A DNA stretch of 64,000 nt from Rhynochetos jubatus (taxonomy: Eukaryota; Chordata; Aves; Eurypygiformes; Rhynochetidae). The translations under genes were made by a program, and so were the position numbers. The DNA lies in assembly GCA_027574665.1 (NCBI GenBank), contig CM050690.1:37982665-38046664 (forward strand), in the 5' to 3' direction. The notes below the pieces were generated by a model. The model was not told the DNA's origin. It was given only the letters and a program-made list of their open reading frames with translations, and ran no database searches. Shown piece by piece: positions 28,801-38,140 of the stretch (position 1 is its first letter; each line of letters begins with the position of its first letter).

Positions 28801-30734
28801 ATGCTTTAATAGGACAAACAATATTTGTAAATCACTCCTAGTTTTATTTTACGGGGTGTCATTCCTCTGTTCCTCAAAATACAGTTTTGGTCGAGGAATG
28901 AAGAAAATCCCTAATAGAAACAAATGTGATATGTAATATGTGATATCACTACTGTTATTATACTCAGATTCCGTTCGATCTCTTCATTTTGCCATCACTA
29001 GTTTTGACTAAGGCAGAGAGTAGGAGGGGTTCAGGTCTGCTACCAGAACTATGAGATAGCCGGGCTGCAAAAGTTCTGTATCGTTTTTATTAGCATAGCT
29101 AATTATGTGCACAAACAATATATTTGTCCTGTTGGGATGTGGCACCCTGGGATGACTATTTGCAATAGTCTGTGAACGTTGCATCCTCTAATTAGTTTAA
29201 ATTGCTTTTGCATCTTCTCATCAGTTTAAATTGGTTCTGCCTGCATGAGGGTTAGTTTCTAACCACAGCTAAGAGATACCATTTGACTCTTACCTCAAAA
29301 AGCTTTACAAATACTGTCAGGGCATTTGAGGGCCCCATGCTGAATTTGACTTATCTGTACTCTTTGGAGGTAATGAGAGCCTTTTTTCTTTATGGCTGTG
29401 GTGAAGCAGGGGGGCAGCATTGAAGTCCAGTAGTCTGTGTGGGAAGGAAGTCCCATCTATGGCCCAGCTAAATGAGGAACAATTCCAGAAATCAAAGTAA
29501 TGCATCTTGTTATGAATGCCGTAAGTCCTAAGCAAGGAAAAACAAGCTGAAAAAGTTGTGTGCCCTTCACACAAAAATGTATGTTTGTGCATTTTCCTAG
29601 GAAGACCCATGAACCTTGCAAAACTAAAGGGAATGTGAGTAGGAGGGGAAAGGTCACTGTCAGGCGGGCTTGGCAAGGAATGTGGGTTTATCTTACAGAA
29701 AGAACGCTTAACAGATTTATGCAGTTATTGCCATCAGGGCCTTAGGGACTATCCTACAGAAAGTAAGTCTTCTGGAGTCAGTCCGTCCCGTTCAGCCTAC
29801 GTCCCACTTATGCGAGTGTGGCGGTTGTGTATATAGAGAGACGACAACGAGGGAAGTGTTCTAGGAACAGTGAAAATGAAACTCGCACCCTTCATAGTAG
29901 GCAGGGTATGAGGTGATTTCAGTGACGCTGCTTTATGACAGGCTAGCAGACACTGCAAGGTTGTTCCATCTGTGAGAAGTGCCGTATTCTGATGTGAATA
30001 ATAATTTCTTGACCAGCAAATACTTTCAAACCTTCAGCATCCTGCTGAACAGAAGCTCTGGTTTCCTTGAGTCGTGATCTTGTGTTGGGGAGGAGGGGAT
30101 CCTAAAGATCTGTAACGTGGTAGCAGAATCTAGTTTGTAATAATCTACTCATCTTCCTTGAAAGCGTTGTGCAGCCTTCTCATGGCAATCCTTTTGTATA
30201 ACTTCACCTTCTACCATGCTAATTTGAAATTCCTGAAAAGAAATCAAATATAGTTAAAACTTTTTTCCTAAACAACTGTATTATCATATTGTTGCAACCT
30301 ATTGTTGTCCTGTCTTCAGTTATCCTTGCATCTCTGTTGTCATCTGTGATTTGTCTAGAATTATAGACTAATGCAGAGCATTAATAATTAATTTTTTTTA
30401 ACGTTATTCATTGAAATACAGACCAGGAAACTGGAATGTCAACCTAGCCAGGTTAATTAGCTGGGATATCAGTGTCAGATATTGCTACTTAAATGCCTTC
30501 ACTTTCATGTGTGAAAATCGGGCGTTTGTAATCTACAGTGGAATTTTGAGCACTGTGTTGAAACTTGGTTAGGAGGAGAGCATGTAGTGAAGTGTCTGGC
30601 CAACTCAATCTGACTTTCAGCTGCTTTGTATGTTTTTCACAAAGGAAACACTTCTATTTTTTTTTCTTTTTTCCTTCACACAGTGGATCCTTTCAAAACT
30701 GGAAGAAGTGAGAGAGAATCAGCCAAAATTGTAA
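1780..30734 (+). CDS. VPS13A: VPS13A (chorein), C-terminal 13 coding exons
   Basis: These are the last 438 codons of VPS13A, a rod-like lipid transfer protein that bridges ER to mitochondria, lipid droplets or plasma membrane; loss of the human gene causes chorea-acanthocytosis. Exons read here: 1780-1893, 4274-4419, 4560-4641, 5651-5764, 6242-6317, 6427-6590, 6910-6955, 7212-7335, 8360-8474, 25323-25408, 26803-26926, 28435-28509 and 30684-30734. Their lengths sum to 1317 nt, exactly 439 codons with the stop, and every junction is AG/GT with matching phase. Recognisable stretches include [42 protein letters not shown] and [11 protein letters not shown]. The order is the ATG2-C-like amphipathic region, then the PH-like domain. 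Upstream exons lie outside the window. No break was seen, so this copy looks functional. Confidence 0.96.
2366..3075 (-). mobile_element. Solo LTR, avian ERVL type (reverse orientation)
   Basis: A 710-bp solo LTR in a VPS13A intron, opposite to the gene. Read on the minus strand it starts TGTCCTGGTTTTAG and ends GGTTAAACCACGACA, with the central AGCAATTGTATAA-like box shared with the LTRs at 12454 and 17436. It is flanked by near-identical 5-bp repeats (AGTTC at 2361, AGTTT at 3076), the target size usual for ERVL. No internal retroviral sequence remains, so it arose by LTR-LTR recombination. Confidence 0.85.
4274..4419 (+). CDS. VPS13A: VPS13A exon ([13 protein letters not shown]...)
   Basis: 146 nt, starting phase 0 after TTTTATCCTTTAG and ending two bases into a lysine codon before GTAGGT. 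It encodes [13 protein letters not shown] and then [20 protein letters not shown], a block nearly identical to mammalian VPS13A. Confidence 0.95.
4560..4641 (+). CDS. VPS13A: VPS13A exon ([10 protein letters not shown]...)
   Basis: 82 nt after a long T-rich tract and TTTAG. It completes the split lysine codon and then encodes 27 residues, [10 protein letters not shown] through VVRHYSKQ. The donor is GTTAGA. Confidence 0.95.
5651..5764 (+). CDS. VPS13A: VPS13A exon ([20 protein letters not shown]...)
   Basis: 38 codons, phase 0 to 0. It carries the VPS13/ATG2 signature [10 protein letters not shown] followed by [11 protein letters not shown]. In the family this amphipathic C-terminal segment contributes to lipid droplet and mitochondrial targeting. 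Confidence 0.97.
6242..6317 (+). CDS. VPS13A: VPS13A exon ([16 protein letters not shown]...)
   Basis: 76 nt, phase 0 to 1. It encodes [20 protein letters not shown] and then VGGAV, part of the glycine-rich amphipathic helices conserved between VPS13 and ATG2. The donor is GTAAGT. Confidence 0.96.
6427..6590 (+). CDS. VPS13A: VPS13A exon ([16 protein letters not shown]...)
   Basis: 164 nt after CCAATAG. It encodes [19 protein letters not shown], then [17 protein letters not shown] and [11 protein letters not shown], close to human chorein with a few conservative changes. The donor is GTAAGG and the frame is phase 0 at the end. Confidence 0.97.
6910..6955 (+). CDS. VPS13A: VPS13A exon ([15 protein letters not shown])
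   Basis: A 46-nt exon encoding [15 protein letters not shown] plus one base of a glycine codon. It follows TTGGTAG, and the donor is GTAAGT. Its size and phase fit between its neighbours without a gap. Confidence 0.95.
7212..7335 (+). CDS. VPS13A: VPS13A exon ([16 protein letters not shown]...)
   Basis: 124 nt encoding [19 protein letters not shown] and [18 protein letters not shown], a characteristic VPS13 motif. It ends two bases into a lysine codon before GTAAGT. Confidence 0.96.
8360..8474 (+). CDS. VPS13A: VPS13A exon ([17 protein letters not shown]...)
   Basis: 115 nt encoding [17 protein letters not shown] and then [20 protein letters not shown]. It ends in phase 0, so it can splice either to 10625 (short isoform) or to 25323 (long isoform). 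It is the branch point of the two C-termini. Confidence 0.96.
10625..10681 (+). CDS. VPS13A: Alternative terminal exon of VPS13A (short isoform)
   Basis: After a TTTCAG acceptor an 18-codon open reading, [18 protein letters not shown], runs in the phase left by the exon ending at 8474 and stops at TAA (10679-10681). Human VPS13A has a known variant ending in an extra exon at this same point instead of the last four exons. The matching position, phase and Ser/Asp-rich end support the same arrangement here. The product would be 345 residues in this window and would lack the PH-like domain. AATAAA hexamers at 10833 and 11169 could serve it. Expression is inferred, not shown. Confidence 0.72.
   Translation, partial: KRQAYREWTHNSSDDDDS
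10833..10838 (+). terminator. Poly(A) signal candidate for the short VPS13A isoform
   Basis: AATAAA lies 152 bases after the TAA of the alternative exon; a second AATAAA lies at 11169-11174. Either could end the short transcript. Confidence 0.4.
12454..13224 (+). mobile_element. Solo LTR, avian ERVL type
   Basis: A 771-bp solo LTR with exact 5-bp target duplication GTTAC on both sides (12449-12453 and 13225-13229), beginning TGTGCCAAG and ending AAACCACAACA. Internal boxes match the provirus LTR at 17436, including GGAGTATTTCATTCC, GTGAGCAATTGTATCATAT and the tail TTAAACCAC. It points the same way as VPS13A. No internal retroviral sequence is left. Confidence 0.9.
17436..18011 (+). repeat. 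5' LTR of the ERVL-like provirus
   Basis: 576 bp, starting TGCTGGTTTCAG and ending AAACCACGGCA. It aligns over its whole length with the 3' LTR. Confidence 0.9.
19839..22070 (+). pseudogene. Fossil pol region of the ERVL-like provirus
   Basis: The order is protease-like, reverse transcriptase, then connection and RNase H, as in retroviral pol. The RT part (about 20237-20790) has the YIDD box. The RNase H side (about 20903-21950) resembles ERVL pol in blocks such as [17 protein letters not shown]. It is a broken fossil with several interruptions. Confidence 0.85.
22484..23061 (+). repeat. 3' LTR of the ERVL-like provirus
   Basis: 578 bp, starting TGCTGGTTTCAG and ending AAACCATGACA, followed by the GCAGATA host repeat. 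Confidence 0.9.
25323..25408 (+). CDS. VPS13A: VPS13A exon, start of the PH-like domain
   Basis: 86 nt after CTCTTTTAG, phase 0 to 2. It encodes [20 protein letters not shown] and DLLMVTK, matching the ENGRFAKYKYF region of human chorein. This begins the C-terminal PH-like domain, which is known to contribute to mitochondrial and XK binding. Confidence 0.95.
25690..26460 (-). mobile_element. CR1 LINE 3' fragment (reverse orientation)
   Basis: About 770 bp of a 5'-truncated CR1 non-LTR retrotransposon. On the minus strand it encodes the end of ORF2 ([32 protein letters not shown]), the usual CR1 C-terminus, followed by the 3'UTR-like tail ending near 25690. The antisense text includes the familiar avian stretch TCTTCTCCAGGCTAAACAG. 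It sits in the intron before the 26803 exon and has no intact ORF2. Confidence 0.93.
26803..26926 (+). CDS. VPS13A: VPS13A exon ([20 protein letters not shown]...)
   Basis: 124 nt, completing a split serine codon and then 41 codons: [28 protein letters not shown] and RRLRIEAK. It is the core of the PH-like domain. The donor is GTATGG. Confidence 0.96.
28435..28509 (+). CDS. VPS13A: VPS13A exon ([18 protein letters not shown]...)
   Basis: 25 codons, phase 0 to 0, after a long T tract and TTAG. It encodes [18 protein letters not shown] then KSPEDAK, as in human chorein. The donor is GTAAAG. Confidence 0.96.
30684..30734 (+). CDS. VPS13A: VPS13A last coding exon ([16 protein letters not shown])
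   Basis: After TTCACACAG, 16 codons and [14 protein letters not shown] matches the WILTKLQEARE end of mammalian VPS13A, so the C-terminus is complete and of normal length. Confidence 0.95.
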   Translation, partial: WILSKLEEVRENQPKL

Positions 30735-31015
30735 TGAATGGAGAATCACCAAGATAAGAAGAACACTGAACCCTGAACCTTTTGATTCCTCTTTAACAAG
30801 CAGAACTATTTGAATATCAGCAACAAAAGCAAAAACAGGAGGGAAGGAAGGTTTATGGAATTGTTTGTTATGATCACAACAGTCAAATACAATCAATATC
30901 ACAAAAATAGATGTGAAGTTAAAAAAAAAAATCTAGTGATCAAAAAAATTCTGCCAAACTTTGGGTTGTTGTGTTTGTTTTTTTTTTAATGTAAGAATTC
31001 CAGACTTCATTTTTT

Positions 31016-31021
31016 AATAAA
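31016..31021 (+). terminator. Poly(A) signal candidate, long VPS13A isoform
   Basis: AATAAA 282 bases after the stop codon. A later AATAAA at 31538-31543 could give a longer 3'UTR. Confidence 0.5.
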
Positions 31022-31543
31022 TACCATGTAAAATGAATTTGTTTTACCATTACATCTGATATGGAAATTGAACTCTGGAATACTTCTTATGTGATACTAT
31101 TCAGAGCCAATATTTTAGTTTTGATTTTATCCTGAAAATCAATACTTAGTTTCTGCCTTAGTTTTCATATCACTTGAGGCTGGGTTGAAATTCAAATTTC
31201 TTTATCAAACGCAATGTTAACTTAATAATCACTAGTCTTACAACTCAAATTCTAAGAAGGAAATTACTGACCAGAGAATTTTAATTTAGATGATCACAGG
31301 AGTGACTGCTTAGTCATTATAACAATATTACTCTCTTTTTGTAAGTGAATGGACCAGGTCACAATTAATTTATAATACAGTATCACTTTTAGTGTAAACT
31401 TTTTATATATTTTACTCAAGGAAACGTTGCAGCACCTCTGTCAATATTCACGGAAAATACAACAGTTTACAAAATGTGTAATGGGGAGAATTAATATATC
31501 TCTGCACTAAAAGTATTAATTTAAGCCTATTATTTTAAATAAA

Positions 31544-34500
31544 AGTTATTAACTCAAGGAGGAGTTTATGGGGTTATAAGTGCACTGTTGCATACCAAAA
31601 ATAAATGCCTTGGATTTCACAGTATTGTGTGCTAAGCAAGTGACTAATAAAGTCAAATTTATATTGAATAATAAATATAATATTTCAGTTGTTTTTATCA
31701 ACTTCTACCCAACGAAACCTTTTTGTTTCATATCCAGACAGCAGAACTTTAATGGGGAGAGCTTGAATGTGTGCCATTTTGCTTATTTCTTAGACGTAGT
31801 ACTCATAGTATTGTTGAATGTGTGTTTACTGCAGTTGATAACAAAAAGTACAGGAGTTAGTACAGTTTAAATGAAGGTTTCCATAAATTCCCATATCAAA
31901 GTCTTCAAAATGTCTGGTACATAGGGAAGTACCTTCTGCCAAAATATTATTACCAAACAATTGCTTGGAATATTTATAGCTACAGGATATAATTCTGACA
32001 TTGCTGGTGGTGCCTGAGATATCCAAATAGTCACAGTAATGTAAATTCTAAAATGACTAGCATGCTAACCTTCAATTGCGGTTCTTTAATTTACTGTAAG
32101 TCTTACTTTTGGTGTTGAGTAACTATTTAGTGGCTTACAAAATACATGTGATCTTGTAATTTTTCCACATAAATGGAATCTAAATATTCTAAGAGAATTC
32201 CAAACTGTGACAATGACTGTGTTACTCCACTTGTTTGTACACCAAGTGCATACCAAGAGTATAAACTCAGGTTATAATCATGCCAAACAAATAGAATACT
32301 TTGCCTTAGATAAGTACTGTTACTAGGTGCACTGAGTACCATTCCATATCTGTAATTTGTTTTTCATCTATCACTTTTCATCTTAGGCACGAATGTTAAC
32401 AATTACTAGCCTTATCATGACCTTGGTTCTTGATTACTGTGTTATCTCCTCCTCTCTCTTTGTCCCCAGTATTTCCTGAGTACCTGGAGCACCTTTCACT
32501 TCCAGTACCTCTTGCAAGTACTTTGTACATTCCTGTTTGTGTAGCTTTTCAATTTGCCTTATTCTAAACATCATCTCTTTGCAGAGCCTCTGTTTCAATG
32601 AATGCTATTTCCAGCTCTTAACTTTCTTACATTTATTTTGCCCCAAACCTCCTGATTCTCAAATCTCAGCTGGCTCTTCAGTAGTATTTGAGCACTTCAA
32701 CCATCAGTGTTGAAAGATTTATTTTAAATGTACGTGGCTCTGATTAAGCTCGTGTTTTGGAACACACAACAATTCCCCCAGAATTGCATTTGTTCGATAG
32801 AGTATAAAATTATTTTGATCTTTTAGTCTAACTAAAAGCCTTGATATAAGAACTAAAAACACTGCAAGTGTTCAAAAGTAGACATGGAACCTTTTCGCCA
32901 CCTCACTCCTTGTCTCTACTTGTAATGATGTGATTTTCCATAGTTCCCTTTTTCTTGTCAGTAAATGATATCTTTTTCCTTTGGTTTTTTCCTTATGTTT
33001 TCTCCGTACAGTCACAAATGAACTTTGCCATTTCTTGGCAGACACCAGCTCTCTGTTTTAACTATACATCAGCCTGGGGCAAGGAGGAAGGTGTTCAGAC
33101 CTATGCCATTGTGTCGTTTTGTGGATTGCTGCAAGTTGTTCGTGATGTCCATTCTGCTGTGCCTCCTTATTGTAATATGCATTTATCTTCAACAAGAAGG
33201 CAGAATAGAGATATTTTTATTAAAATGTATATGCAATTAGACTAGGGTATCTCAATAAAAATGAAAACGTAGGTATTTATGTCTGCCCACCGTGGTATTT
33301 AAAAATACACTATAGCCTTTTCTGAAGTACTGAAGAACAGTTTCTCTTCTAGATGACTGTTACCTAAACCTAATACTTTTGCGAAATGTCACTTGGGTTC
33401 CCAGTTGTAGTTTGTTAAGGGTTAGAATTGCCTGTAAGAAATCAATGACAAATCAAACATAGAATCAAAAATGCCAGACACGTTGCTAAAACATTTGTGA
33501 ATCTAACCGATGGCACCTCTTTTCATTCAGCTGCATGGCTTTGCATGGCATAGTGCTCTTGGTATCCACATTCCTCCCTCCCCTCCCCTCTTCTTCACCT
33601 TGAATAAAAAGAAACTGAATTTTATTTGACTGGAATGTGTTTATTATTTTTCTTTATATACTGCTTTAATTAACAGCTAGTACCATTACTCAGAATTTTG
33701 TAGGCAGAAATTTACAAAGTCAAATCCTGTCTCTGAGAGGAGAAGGTCAAGGTTCTGCTGCAGCCATCTGAGTGAAAGCAGAATACGGACTTCAGTCTTT
33801 ACCTTCAGTTTATTATAAGGACAAGTTTTTAACAGCTGGGTTTACATGTATAAGCTCCCTTTAAAGTTTTTTTTTCCTGATGCCACATTGAAAAAACATA
33901 TATGATGTTCCCAGATAACTAGATTCTTAGGAAATCTGTTTGGTTTTTTTTTCCCCAAAAAAAAGTTTCCATATTCATGCCATTAGCTATTTATCAACTT
34001 TAGCGCTTCACAAAATACACCCACATATCAAGTCATTAAGATGTTTTGGTTTTATCTATCTTTCATCTATCTTCCAATAACAAATACCACACATTATTCA
34101 GATTGATATTACTGCATAATGGTAGTTAATATTTAATACTTACAGCATATTCTTGAGTGTGAAGTACAAACCCTAAGTTTCCTAATTCTGCTGATGTAGA
34201 ACGGTTTCCATAAATACATCACATACCTTGAAATGCAAATTGTCATAGTTTGGTTCTGCAATTCTTGAATGCCTCATGTTTTCTGTTTAAAACTGACAAA
34301 TCAGCAGATAGCTGACGCCTTTTATCCCACCTGTAACTCTATTACTCAGTTAGGACTTGCGTGTTGCTATTTTTATCAGTTGTTTAATTAGGAATTTGCT
34401 GGCCACTGTAAGCAAGTACATACATGCATCACCTAGGAGCCTGAGCTTTGGTTTTTGTCCTAAGAAATGCAACCATGGTTTTGGCTGTAATTTTTGCTTT

Positions 34501-37500
34501 TGTAACTGCAAGTGGGATGTAAGGATCTAAAATTCCATTCACAGCAGACACAGGATTTTTATAGAGGTTAAGATTGTTTTCAGGGCAAATCTGGAACAAG
34601 AATTCTAAATATTCTTGCAATACCTCAAGGGAGCAGTAGATTGTTTTTTAAGTCTCCTCTTACAAGGAGTAAAAGAATGTCCAGGCAATTAGTTTTTATT
34701 AGCTCATCTTTGGATCAGTACATCAAAGGCTCAAACAAATGTGAGTGCTGAACAGGCGTGATGAGGTAGGACACTAATAGGCAAAAGGGGAGAACAACTG
34801 ATTTCTTTTTGCTGGATTTCTACCTGTGTTTTATCTTCGTAGGTTTTCATTCCTTGTTGCACCAAGCCGATCGAAACAGACTATGTGCAGAAGTTTGTCT
34901 TGGTAACTGGTGTCATGAATTTTTGAATGTTGGTTGTGAAGTGTGAAGGAAGAACGTTCTTGTACTGCTGGGTCCTGTAAAAAGGTAACTGGCTCACAGT
35001 CTGCAAAGCTTATACTCCCAGCAAAGCCAGGCTCCCAGGCAGCAGTGTGCTCTTCACGGAGACAGCAAATATTGACTCTACCTATGAAGCTGCTAAACAG
35101 ACGTTTCTCTAGGATTTCCCAGGGTTTCAAAACTGGATCAAAGCGGCTCAAGTGTTGGGGCATTTAATACGCTTTCCTCCGTCAGGTCTGCTGCCCTAGA
35201 AAAAGTATGTCTGTTGTCTTTTTGTGTGACTAGAAGTTCTTAAGTAATGTAAGAAGACATATGTGGAGAGTATCTGAACAGGCTAATTTCATATTTAAAT
35301 GTCAAATTGCCATGAAAGCATGTTCCCTTGTCAGCATGTTGTCATTCGTATGTTAGTGGAGCAAAAGCTATTACAATATTGCTTTCTAAAATGCTGTGCA
35401 GTATGCTGTCTTCAACGGTAAACCCTACAGGTGAAAGCAATTTTTAATGAAAACCTACACAACTGAAATTACCCAGCATGTATTAATCGTTTGCTACGTT
35501 GTTGTAACATGTTAAAGACCATGACAGAAATTAAATTCTCTAAAACACACAAACAGGGAGACGTGAGACAAGAGAGGGACATGTGTAATAGTAAATAGTA
35601 ACCGAATGGCTTCATGAAATCTCGTAAGACTCTGTCCACAATGCTCCAGTAAAAAACAAAGTTGCAGTAAAACTGAGTAACAAGTTTGTATTTTAAAGGG
35701 CAGAGTAGAAAAGCGTAGATATCAAATTGATTGCATAATTCCACTTCCTGTGTTCAGTTTAATGAGAAAGAACTGACCGATTTAACGATGACCTTTAGCC
35801 TGGTGAAGATAGTGTGGGACAAATGCTTACCTCTGTGTTCTGGAAAGTAACTAGTTAGATGAGAATACGTTATTTTCTCTTTATCAGAAGATCTTTTTAT
35901 TTAAAACCAAAATAGCTGAAGGATTCAGAAACCAGGGATACGTAATGATAGTTTTAAATAAGGCCTTGCTATCTTCTGTTGATTCTACAACAAAAAAATT
36001 AATATGAAGTTACATTCATCGCATCAGCCAGAGATTATAAAGGTTTTTTTTGAAAGCTTGAAAAAACTATTACTTTTAAGTGCAATTGCAATGCTGTGGT
36101 TGATCATTACTCTTCATGGTCTGTATCCTTTTATTCGCTGGGTTTTGGATCACCCCCGTGAATGGCGTGATGGCATGTGAATTCAGGGTCAGCCTCAATA
36201 ATAGGAATTGAATTCTTGTATGAGTTAGTGAGCAGCCATGGACAGCTGCCCTATGAAAGCCTCTTCTGACCTCACAGTGAGAGCTGAAGCAGGGTGTACC
36301 AGGTCAAGTATCTGATTTTAATGCACTGTAATGTAGCTAAAGGACAAGAGCGTACGTACTCATCTACACTAGTAATAAAGTCTGTCCATTTCAAGAGAGA
36401 TCTAGGGAACACCACGTTCAGAGATGGCTGTTTGCGTTCCTGAGGATAAGCTTGTGATGGCAGTCCGTTTGTTATTTATTTCCTAATGTTCAAAGTGAGC
36501 GTAACAAAATGTTCAAGGTAATGAAAGGGAAAAGAAAATTAGAGTTACAGAAGTTGTTCATCCATCGCCAGGACTTTGTATCTCAACTACAGGTGGATGT
36601 TGTGACACCACAGCAGGTGTAGTAGGTTACACTTCTCCCAGTTTAGACAGATCTTGAGAAAGTGATTCGTAAGGGCTTTCAGAGTTCAAATGGTGTGAAA
36701 TGTTTCTGAAGGACCTTGTAAGTAATCCTCATACTGCAGGATGTAAAGCAGTCGCTGCCAAAAGTCATGCGGTTCCACTAACATGCTTTTATTTAATTTT
36801 CTACTGTTTTCTTTTTTGAATCCCTCTCTACAACATCTGGTTGTTGCTGCTGATGGCACTCTAGAACAGGTGGGAGAACTCATGTTTTCTGACCTTGAGA
36901 GGTAGGTAAATTTTAAGTTAGTTTGTTTTAATTGTGCTTAGTTAATACACAGGTTAGTTCTGAAATGTCAGAGACCTAAAAAAACAACCTAATTACATAT
37001 GTCTGAGCTAGTTTTACTTGCTTAGAGGTATTGCTGATACTCAAATATGTGACATGGTTCAAGTGATTTAAAATCATGATTTTTAAATCATGTTTTGTCT
37101 TTTAAGGTAGACTTCACCTTTACAGGCAGGCTGCTAATTTAATACAACTTCAGGACTGCTTGATCAGCTTCTTAATGTAATTCTGGTATTTGCAAATGCC
37201 TTACGAAGACGTGTGAATGCTGTCTTAAAACACACACATATTTTTCTGTACTTTATATGCCCCCATTGACACATTCTGCCAAGACTTGATCATATTCACT
37301 CAGTGCAACTAGGAAAGTGGTGGAAGTAACACTTTCAGAACAATGGATCCACTTCTTTCTGACCTTTGGCCACCTACATCCACCATCCCATTAAACAGAA
37401 ATACAACGTACTAATCATTTTCGTAAGGTACTTTAAGTATATCCCAAGGCCTTACAATAGATTGCCTACCTGAGATAAGCTTGAACTCTTCCAAGTGTAT

Positions 37501-37575
37501 GTTAGCATATGTGTTGTGTTTGATATTTAAACTTGATTCATTTGCTGTAGTGGCACAACTGTCACTGTCCTTCAG
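31544..37575. other. Intergenic or 3'UTR-distal sequence, no supported gene
   Basis: AT-rich sequence without a recognisable gene. Open frames at 34429-34620 (minus), 34831-35163 (minus, 110 codons, with an overlapping open plus frame) and 36686-36883 (minus) read like protein in places but match no family I know and lack clear splice context. GNA14, expected 3' of VPS13A from mammalian synteny, was not seen on either strand. Confidence 0.5.
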
Positions 37576-38140
37576 TGGTGGTGTGGGTCAGTCCTGGTGA
37601 GCAGCTAAACACAACGCAGCCGCTGGCTCACTACTCCCCCTCACCATGGGTAGACGTGGGGAGAGGAAAGAAAAGAGTAAAAGCAAGAAAACTTGGAGGT
37701 TGAGGTTAACAAAATAAATTAGTAAGTGAAGGATAGGTGGAAGAAGAGAACAAAACCAAAACAAGTGATGCAAAAGCAATCACTCGCTACTTCCCATGGG
37801 TAGGCAGTTGCTCAAACAGTTCCCAAGAAAAGGATGGCCTTTTTCTTGGGAACCTCGCCCTTTTCAGTTTTATCACTAAGCATGACGTTACATGGCATGA
37901 AGCCTGTCTTTGGTTAGCTCAGGACATCTGCCTGGATGTGTCCCCTCCCAACCTCTTGTGCACCCCCCCACTCACTGCGGGGCAGAGAAACAGAGATGGC
38001 TTTGGCGCTGTGCGAACGCTGTTCAGCAACACCTGGAGCGCTGGTAAGTTATCGGTGCTGTTTTGATTACAAACCTAAACCACTGCACCGTATCAGCTGC
38101 TGTGAAGAAAACGAACTTTGTCCTCGCCAGGCCCAGTACA
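37576..38140 (-). mobile_element. Solo LTR, avian ERVL type (reverse orientation)
   Basis: About 565 bp. Read on the minus strand it begins TGTACTGGGCCTGGCGAGG and contains ATGCCATGTAACGTCATGC, CCATGGGAAGTAGCGAGTG and AGTGAGCCAGCGGCTGCG, all in the order of a common avian ERVL LTR. No internal region is attached. I could not find a clear target duplication, so the ends are good to about 10 bp. Confidence 0.75.
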
